Source: an uncultured Mucispirillum sp. (GTDB taxonomy: Bacteria; Chrysiogenota; Deferribacteres; Deferribacterales; Mucispirillaceae). From it: DNA of 20,304 nucleotides. The notes beneath the pieces are model-generated. The model was not told where the DNA came from. It did no database searches and saw only the letters and a program-made list of their open reading frames with translations. Within the stretch, counting starts at the first letter, position 1; each line of letters starts with the position of its first letter. Positions 15,840-20,304 of this stretch are shown in pieces. The stretch covers positions 1-20,304 of the forward strand of contig CAJUJZ010000029.1 in NCBI GenBank assembly GCA_910586745.1, in the 5' to 3' direction. The position numbers were made by a program, and so were the translations under genes.

Positions 15840-18128
15840 TTATGCTAATAAAGTCATTGCATAATTAGGGATTTGGTTAGCCTGTGCAAGCATTGCAGTA
15901 GCAGACTGCATTAATACCTGCTGAGCAGCTAAATCACTAGAAGCAGTAGCAATATCTAAGTCACGGATACGGCTTTCAGCTGCAATCATATTTTCCCTTG
16001 TAGTATTAAGGTTTGTGATAGTGTATTCCAGCCTGTTGATTTGAGCACCTGCTGTTGCTCTTGATTTTGATATTTGTTCAAGTGCTAAATCAAGTTTAGT
16101 AATAGATGACTGTGCATCATCAAAGGTTGCAACATTAACATCATCTATACCCATAGATTTTGTATCAAGTCTGCCAATAGATATATCTAATGTTTGACCT
16201 TCGTTTGCACCTATTGCTGCTTTTGTTGCATTATCTGTAATATGCAGAAATGTACTGTTTGTACCTGATTTTGCTTTGAATTCCATTGTATTGCTTGCTG
16301 TGTTAAATGAAATATCAGCAGCAGAAGATGGAGTAATATCAATATCAACACCTTCAATTACATTACGGAGTCTGCCATCTGTAATTGTATCTTCACCAAC
16401 AAAAGCACCTGTATTAGCATTTTGAACAGTTACTGTTAATGCAGAATCAGTTGCTTTTTGAGTTTGAGTTACACCAAGAGCATTTAATATTCCTTCATCA
16501 CCAACAAATGTTAAATTAGAATCTTTTCCTAATACTGCACCTTGAATTGTGAATGAGCCAGCACTTGCACCATTTGTGCCATCATTTTCAGTAAACTGAA
16601 CTAAGTTATTGTTAACAGTCGCAGAAGCAGAACTATCATTTGGAGCACCCATTTTAAGCTGGTCAATAATAGCAGAATTTAATTTATTTTTTAAATCATC
16701 TATTGTATCGCTGCCTTCAAGAATAACTTTTGCCACATTACCATTGCCACCGTAGATGCTGATTTCCTGTGTATTATCAAGCACCATTCTGCCATCAGCA
16801 TTAGTAAACTGTGAAAGCTGAGAAAGTTTGGTATATTTAGAAGCCACATCACCTTTGCCAAGAATATCTATAGTGGCATTACCTGTTACTATTTTGCCTT
16901 TTTCAAGTGTTATATCCATTGAGCCGTAATATACATTGCCTGCTTTATCCATTTGGGAAGTATAGACAGTATGGGTTGTTGCTGTAGCAGAGTTTGTCGC
17001 ATTTGCTGTAATATGTAATGTGGAGCCTGTTGAACCAACTTTGATTGTTGCTCCACTTGTTGAGCCTGCTCTACCACCTGCAACATTTACAAGCATTTTA
17101 TCGCCTGATTTCCATGCATTAGTTCCAAATGTAGCTGTACCACTGCCTGCAAAAATCCTGCTTGCTATTCCTGCAAGATTACTAAATGAGTTTGAACTTG
17201 TAACACCCATAACACCACCAGTAGAAGCTATATTTGCATCAGCCCATTCACTTAATTCACCAGTTTTTGTATTCATTACACGGAAACGGATTTTACCTGT
17301 GCCATTTGCTGACCTGTTTCCTAATGCTTCTATTTCTATAGAATATGAATTATTGCCTGTTACTGCAGCACTAGCAGAAGCAAAGCTGGTTACAGTTATG
17401 TTTGACATACCGCCTGTTCCGCCAGTAAAGGCTGCTGATGCTGTTGTTGCTGCTGAACCTTTTACTGTTACTTTTAAATCACTTCCACGAAGCATACCCT
17501 GAATATTATCAAATTTTGTTATGCTTGTGCCATTTGTATCAATATTATATGACATTTCGCCTTCGCCAAGACGCATAATATTTGATTTATATACTGCATT
17601 TCTACCTGGGTCTATATCATAAGATATTTTATAGTTGCCTTCTGCTGCTGCACCTTTAATGATAGCTTCTATATCGCCGTTAGATGCTGACCATAAGGCT
17701 GCTGCATCTCCATTTAAAAGTTTTTTAGTGTTGAACTCTGTTGATGATGATACACGGTCAATTTCTTCTTTTAACTGGTCTACTTCAAGCTGTAACATTG
17801 CTCGGTCATTTGATGTATAAGCTGGGTCGCCTGCCTGAACTGCAAGCTCCCTTATACGCTGAACCATAGATGTCATTGAGCCCATCGCTCCTTCTGCTGT
17901 CTGTAACATAGATATTGCATCTTGAGCATTTGTTGCTGCTTTATTTAAACCTGAAATCTGTGCTCTTAATTTTTCAGATACTGCAAGACCTGATGCATCA
18001 TCTGCAGCAGAATTGATTCTTAAACCAGTTGATAAAGCTTTAATTGTTTTTGTTAAACTACTGTTAGCATTATTAACGCTGCTTTGAGCGCCTATTGCTG
18101 TTGAGTTATTGATAATTGAAATAGCCAT
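15840..18128 (-). CDS. fliC: Flagellin 2
   Basis: This 762-residue flagellin is a paralogue of fliC-1. The N-terminal D0/D1 has ALSTGLRINSAADDASGLAV (31-50) and QRIRELAVQ (90-98). The C-terminal region has INRLEYTITNLNTTRENM and AAESRIRDLDIA and ends IPNYAMTLLA, a tail less like the usual PQxxLxLL(R/Q) than fliC-1. The middle is Gly/Ala/Ser/Thr-rich with no Cys. It starts MAISIINNSTAIGA, almost identical to the start of fliC-3, so these two are closer to each other than to fliC-1. CGGAGG precedes the ATG (8 nt spacing). No sigma-28 promoter was found upstream; two intrinsic terminators facing this gene lie at 18323-18354 and 18539-18575. It is followed by a hairpin and then the small gene at 15448. 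Confidence 0.96.
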   Translation of the reverse strand: MAISIINNSTAIGAQSSVNNANSSLTKTIKALSTGLRINSAADDASGLAVSEKLRAQISGLNKAATNAQDAISMLQTAEGAMGSMTSMVQRIRELAVQAGDPAYTSNDRAMLQLEVDQLKEEIDRVSSSTEFNTKKLLNGDAAALWSASNGDIEAIIKGAAAEGNYKISYDIDPGRNAVYKSNIMRLGEGEMSYNIDTNGTSITKFDNIQGMLRGSDLKVTVKGSAATTASAAFTGGTGGMSNITVTSFASASAAVTGNNSYSIEIEALGNRSANGTGKIRFRVMNTKTGELSEWADANIASTGGVMGVTSSNSFSNLAGIASRIFAGSGTATFGTNAWKSGDKMLVNVAGGRAGSTSGATIKVGSTGSTLHITANATNSATATTHTVYTSQMDKAGNVYYGSMDITLEKGKIVTGNATIDILGKGDVASKYTKLSQLSQFTNADGRMVLDNTQEISIYGGNGNVAKVILEGSDTIDDLKNKLNSAIIDQLKMGAPNDSSASATVNNNLVQFTENDGTNGASAGSFTIQGAVLGKDSNLTFVGDEGILNALGVTQTQKATDSALTVTVQNANTGAFVGEDTITDGRLRNVIEGVDIDITPSSAADISFNTASNTMEFKAKSGTNSTFLHITDNATKAAIGANEGQTLDISIGRLDTKSMGIDDVNVATFDDAQSSITKLDLALEQISKSRATAGAQINRLEYTITNLNTTRENMIAAESRIRDLDIATASSDLAAQQVLMQSATAMLAQANQIPNYAMTLLA

Positions 18129-18322
18129 ATTAATATCCTCCGTGAATACAGCTTATACAAACTTTACATATTCATCCTTGATATGTAAGCTGCATTTTAT
18201 TTTGTAAAAAATGCCCGCCAAAGCATATTTTTACTAATATTTTCCTTACATAGATATTGTGTAGTAATATCAGACTTAGAGTATCAATTTACTTTTCTTT
18301 TTTCTCATCTCCTTAACAAAAC
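18129..18322 (-). promoter_or_regulatory. Hairpin-rich 5' leader of fliC-2
   Basis: No gene is seen here. On the - strand the stretch between the nearer terminator and the fliC-2 ATG contains three strong inverted pairs. GATATT/AATATC is at 18253-18271. An 11-pair stem with one bulge joins 18204-18214 and 18223-18234 around an 8-nt loop, CCGCCAAA on the + strand. TTACATAT/ATATGTAA (18164-18171/18181-18188) is extended by CAGC/GCTG (18149-18152/18189-18192). I found no sigma-28 site and no convincing sigma-70 or sigma-54 site in it. Confidence 0.5.
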
Positions 18323-18354
18323 AAAAAAAACCGCATCAGTATTAACTAATGCGG
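18323..18354 (-). terminator. Intrinsic terminator 195 nt upstream of fliC-2
   Basis: Arms 18331-18340 and 18345-18354 give a 10-bp stem with a 4-nt loop; on the - strand it is followed by eight T. One pair is G-U when read on the - strand but an A/C mismatch on the + strand, which supports a - strand transcript. It would stop transcription coming toward fliC-2. Confidence 0.85.
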
Positions 18355-18362
18355 CTCAATTG

Positions 18363-18414
18363 TGTTGATACATACATTTATATTTATAGATATTTAAAAA
18401 TAAATGTTTCAACA
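18363..18414. repeat. Extended inverted repeat between the two fliC-2-side terminators
   Basis: TGTTGA (18363-18368) pairs with TCAACA (18409-18414) and, inside it, ACATTTAT (18374-18381) pairs with ATAAATGT (18400-18407). The two helices are stacked with a small internal loop. AT-rich, strand unknown. Confidence 0.5.
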
Positions 18415-18538
18415 GCTTTATCATATATATAAGTATGTATAATCAACTATACTTAAATATCTGTTTGTATGCATGTAAATATGAATAATATAAATACTTC
18501 ATAAAACACATACTGCTTAAAGCATAGTGATTAAACAT

Positions 18539-18575
18539 AAAAAAAACCAAGACACAGAGTATAATTCTGTCTTGG
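18539..18575 (-). terminator. Second intrinsic terminator upstream of fliC-2
   Basis: CCAAGACA (18547-18554) and TGTCTTGG (18568-18575) form a perfect 8-bp stem; on the - strand it is followed by eight T. It ends an unidentified - strand transcript that would start in 18580-18760, where no open reading frame is evident. A small RNA is the simplest reading. Confidence 0.82.
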
Positions 18576-18639
18576 CTCATATATTTTGATACCATATTTT
18601 AATGTAATATAAGCTATTCATTCACTAATAACTTACAAT

Positions 18640-18704
18640 GCTAAGCTGTTTAAACAAACTTAGCGAAAGAAACCCCCTGATTTCACTGGCAGGTCCTTAT
18701 TCGC
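18640..18704. other. GC-rich structured element, possible non-coding RNA
   Basis: This stretch stands out from its AT-rich surroundings. GCTAAG (18640-18645) pairs with CTTAGC (18659-18664) around the 10-bp palindrome TGTTTAAACA (18647-18656). GCGA (18663-18666) pairs with TCGC (18701-18704) around CCTG/CAGG (18676-18679/18690-18693). The two stems share two bases, so one would open or stack on the other. Part of the - strand reading (GACCTGCC) is like the 3' end of cobalamin riboswitches, but the rest of that riboswitch is absent. On the - strand it lies just upstream of the terminator at 18539. Confidence 0.4.
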
Positions 18705-18711
18705 TCCATAT

Positions 18712-18739
18712 ATATGCAGTTTACGCACATGCTGCATAT
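18712..18739. repeat. 8-bp inverted repeat ATATGCAG/CTGCATAT
   Basis: Perfect arms at 18712-18719 and 18732-18739 with a 12-nt loop, directly beside the GC-rich element. It could be an operator or an RNA stem. Confidence 0.5.
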
Positions 18740-18856
18740 TTTAAATATATTATACACACGCATAGTATAATATATATTACATTCTATACATTTTTTTATA
18801 AATTGCAATAATTTTTTTGTTATACCACTATATTTTTTAAAATCTACCTATTTTTA

Positions 18857-18940
18857 AGATACTTCGCCTTTGGCTCAGTATGGCATAGAGTTCTCACACT
18901 GCAGTCATTTTGAGCCTGATTTTCTAAAGGCGAAAAATCT
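18857..18940. repeat. Palindromic intergenic repeat, copy 1
   Basis: AGAT-ac-TTCGCCTTT at the left end (18857-18871) mirrors AAAGGCGAA-aa-ATCT at the right end (18926-18940), with GGCTCA/TGAGCC (18872-18877/18911-18916) inside. The pattern (AGAT.CTTCGC…CTCAG.ATG.CA … GTCAT.TTGAGC…GCGAA…ATCT) is like the widespread small intergenic repeat of the form TTCGC…CTCAGxATGAC found in many bacterial genomes. It has no coding potential. Confidence 0.7.
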
Positions 18941-18990
18941 AAATTATCTATATTGCAAAAGTGTATGATATATTTAAAGTATATGTTTTT

Positions 18991-19026
18991 AGATACTTCC
19001 CTTAAAAATCAAGATCAGGATGACAT
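18991..19026 (+). repeat. Intergenic repeat, degenerate copy 2
   Basis: Starts AGATACTTC, as copy 1 does, and ends CAGGATGACAT. The centre has decayed. Same orientation as the left half of copy 1. Confidence 0.5.
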
Positions 19027-19118
19027 AAGTTGAAGTGTATCAATGTTTTACTTAGCTTTATATATTTTTTAATGCAACAGTATTTTTATACTGTATATAC
19101 TTTTAATATACTAAAATA

Positions 19119-19153
19119 TGTCTTCCTGAGTGCGTATCAACGAGCGAAGGAAC
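19119..19153 (-). repeat. Intergenic repeat, degenerate copy 3 (inverted)
   Basis: Reads TGTCTTCCTGAGTGC…GAGCGAAGGAACT, the inverted form of the same family (compare GTCATCCTGAG…GCGAAGGATCT). Confidence 0.5.
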
Positions 19154-19176
19154 TATAAAGCATTACTATTATATAT

Positions 19177-19210
19177 AGATACTTCTCCTTTATTGAACAG
19201 TGAGATATGG
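19177..19210 (+). repeat. Intergenic repeat, degenerate copy 4
   Basis: Starts AGATACTTCTCC and ends AACAGTGAGATATGG, a weak match to CTCAGTATGAC. Together with inverted copy 3 it could form one larger decayed palindrome. Confidence 0.35.
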
Positions 19211-19249
19211 AAGCAGGTTCAGCATTAATATATTTTTTTAAAAAAAATC

Positions 19250-19276
19250 TAAAGTAATTTTTTTATATACCGATAA
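19250..19276 (+). promoter_or_regulatory. Sigma-28 promoter P1 upstream of fliC-3
   Basis: TAAA (19250-19253), a 15-nt spacer, then ACCGATAA (19269-19276), one base off the GCCGATAA consensus. The spacer shares ATTTTTTTATAT with the fliC-1 promoter, so the two look related. The implied start is near 19283. Confidence 0.8.
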
Positions 19277-19334
19277 ATAAAATATAAAGGGAATATATAG
19301 TTTATAAAACCTTTAAAAAATAATAAAAAAATAC

Positions 19335-19361
19335 TAAACTTATTTAAAATATTTCCGATAA
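19335..19361 (+). promoter_or_regulatory. Sigma-28 promoter P2 upstream of fliC-3
   Basis: TAAA (19335-19338), a 15-nt spacer, then TCCGATAA (19354-19361), again one base off consensus. The implied start is near 19368, about 100 nt before the first terminator. Confidence 0.75.
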
Positions 19362-19427
19362 AGAAAATGTGTAAGGAAATTATAAAGAATTAAAAATTGA
19401 TTTTAACATAAAGGCATCAAAAAAATT

Positions 19428-19466
19428 GAGCTGGTAAAGATTGTATCTTTGTCAGCTCTTTTTTTT
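19428..19466 (+). terminator. Strong intrinsic terminator just after the sigma-28 promoters
   Basis: GAGCTG-GT-AAAGAT (19428-19441) pairs with ATCTTT-GT-CAGCTC (19445-19458). That is 14 pairs, the GT/GT step forming two G-U wobbles, with a 3-nt loop followed by eight T. It lies between the sigma-28 promoters and fliC-3, so it would end a small RNA of about 100 nt (from P2) or 185 nt (from P1). Confidence 0.9.
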
Positions 19467-19568
19467 ATATATTTTAAAAGATTTAAAAATATACAATTTA
19501 CATATTATTTAATATTATATTGTGTTAAAATTTAAAAGATGAATATTTATAACGGTATTAAACCAATT

Positions 19569-19609
19569 AAGCCGGCTTTATGTATTTTTGCATATTGTCG
19601 GCTTTTTTT
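19569..19609 (+). terminator. Second intrinsic terminator upstream of fliC-3
   Basis: AAGCCG (19569-19574) pairs with CGGCTT (19599-19604), continuing with a G-U, a C-G, two T/T mismatches and TATG/CATA, followed by seven T (19603-19609). It again faces fliC-3. Confidence 0.85.
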
Positions 19610-20262
19610 GTTTTGCAGTGCTTATTTTTAATAAAGTTTTATTAATGGAGTTTTCTATAAACTTTATTAATAAGGCTTGATTTACAAGCTTTTTCCTTTT
19701 GAGCATGCTTTTGGCAGTGTGAGCAGCTGCCAGTAAGCAAATGTAATTTGTGTATATGCAGTATGATACATAAATAATTATTAATGAGAGAATTAATAGA
19801 GCTGTTTAAGTTATTTTCAGGCTGAAAAGCCACTTGCGCGGAAAATAAGCGAAAGCAGCAGGCTATATTATTTAGAGAGGTGAGAATAAATTAAAGAAAT
19901 TTTAGTTTAATTTCAGGTTTAAAAGTTTTCCATAAAACTTATGTGCAAGGACTAATTATTTTTATACCACTTAATAAGTATAGAAGAAAGTTCCTGCAAA
20001 TATTTTAAGGTATTGAAAAGTCAATAGAGAAGTACCTGTGATTAAATATTTCAGGATAGTAACTATATTTTAATGTGGAGAAATATTACAGCCTTATTTT
20101 TAAGGCAGCCATTATATTTGCATTAAAGACAGATAGAATTGTGTCTTTATGCAGTTTAAAAAATTTAAAATTAGGATGAAATCAAGAACATGGATGTTCT
20201 TGTAAGCTTTTCATTATAGTTGGAAGGATAATGATTAAGCATATTTCATGGAGGATAAAATT
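19610..20262 (+). promoter_or_regulatory. Long hairpin-rich non-coding stretch before fliC-3
   Basis: No convincing gene in about 650 nt. Strong inverted pairs occur along its length. TTAATAAAGTTT/AAACTTTATTAA is at 19628-19639/19659-19670. TGGCAG/CTGCCA, flanked by GCTT/AAGC, is at 19707-19738. CCTG(c)AAATATTT/AAATATTTCAGG (19993-20005/20044-20055) encloses TATTGA-aaag-TCAATA (20011-20026). GCCTTA-tttt-TAAGGC is at 20091-20106. A 12-pair stem with one bulge is at 20119-20153. CAAGAACAT-GG-ATGTTCTTG (20183-20202) is extended by ATGAAA/TTTCAT (20176-20181/20209-20214). GGAGG at 20250-20254 is the ribosome binding site of fliC-3. No sigma-28 site was seen after the second terminator. Confidence 0.55.
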
Positions 20263-20304
20263 ATGGCTCTTTCTATTATTAATAACTCAACAGCAATAGG
20301 CGCT
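20263..20304 (+). CDS. fliC: Flagellin 3, N-terminal fragment (runs off the window)
   Basis: The first 14 codons read MALSIINNSTAIGA, almost the same as the start of flagellin 2 (MAISIINNSTAIGA). The DNA is also identical over the last part of this stretch. GGAGG lies 8 nt before the ATG. This is the D0 start of a third flagellin gene, divergent from fliC-2. Confidence 0.9.
   Translation, partial: MALSIINNSTAIGA

Noticed and set aside
17020..17502. 160-codon open frame on the + strand
   Set aside because: It is antisense to the Ala/Ser/Gly-rich middle of fliC-2; such codons give long Pro/Ala/Leu frames on the other strand by chance.
18276..18308. Possible 10-residue leader peptide MRKKKSKLIL before fliC-2 (- strand)
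   Set aside because: AAGGAG is directly joined to the ATG with no spacing, so initiation there is unlikely, although it recalls MRKAIYKIS in the fliC-1 leader.
19642..19833. 63-codon open frame on the - strand
   Set aside because: It lies across the hairpins of the fliC-3 leader, has no good ribosome binding site or recognisable features, and looks like a chance frame.
20231..20304. Frame starting at ATG 20231 that overlaps the start of fliC-3
   Set aside because: The nearby GGAAGG is only 3 nt from the ATG, the frame has no recognisable content, and fliC-3 is clearly read in another frame.

Overview
The window is AT-rich bacterial chromosome from a flagellated Gram-negative-type bacterium. 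It carries core genes (smc, rmuC, pcrA, glmU, methylmalonyl-CoA epimerase, a CLC chloride transporter) next to a cluster of three flagellin genes. The base composition, the multiple large flagellins and the non-sporulating spore-lyase-like radical SAM gene would fit a Deferribacterota-type gut bacterium such as Mucispirillum. That is an inference from gene content, not a database match. No tRNA, rRNA, CRISPR array, transposase or phage gene was seen.

Layout. Bases 3-6407 (+): the C-terminal part of an unrecognised protein, an SPL-family radical SAM protein, smc, then rmuC (5 nt after smc with its ribosome binding site inside smc). A hairpin at 6469-6502 ends this convergent block. Bases 6511-12348 (-), read right to left: glmU, a CLC chloride channel/transporter with paired CBS domains, pcrA and mce. 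The first three are packed 3 and 11 nt apart. CLC starts with TTG, and pcrA appears to start with the very rare ATT codon behind a perfect AGGAGG. Bases 12349-20304 are the flagellin region: fliC-1 (+, 809 aa), a small unrecognised gene (-), fliC-2 (-, 762 aa), a 2.1 kb gene-free region, and the first 14 codons of fliC-3 (+).

Regulation. glmU and fliC-1 are divergent. A sigma-70 promoter for glmU and a near-consensus sigma-28 promoter for fliC-1 share the same -35 bases. fliC-1 then has a leader of about 420 nt full of stem-loops, including two mutually exclusive helices and a possible 9-codon leader peptide. fliC-3 has two tandem sigma-28 promoters about 0.9-1.0 kb upstream, followed by two strong intrinsic terminators and about 650 nt of hairpin-rich non-coding sequence. 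fliC-2 also lies behind two intrinsic terminators and a hairpin-rich leader, but shows no sigma-28 site that I could find. Long structured RNA leaders, possibly with terminated sigma-28-dependent small RNAs, on the flagellin genes are the most unusual feature here. A cluster of degenerate palindromic intergenic repeats lies between the fliC-2 and fliC-3 leaders.
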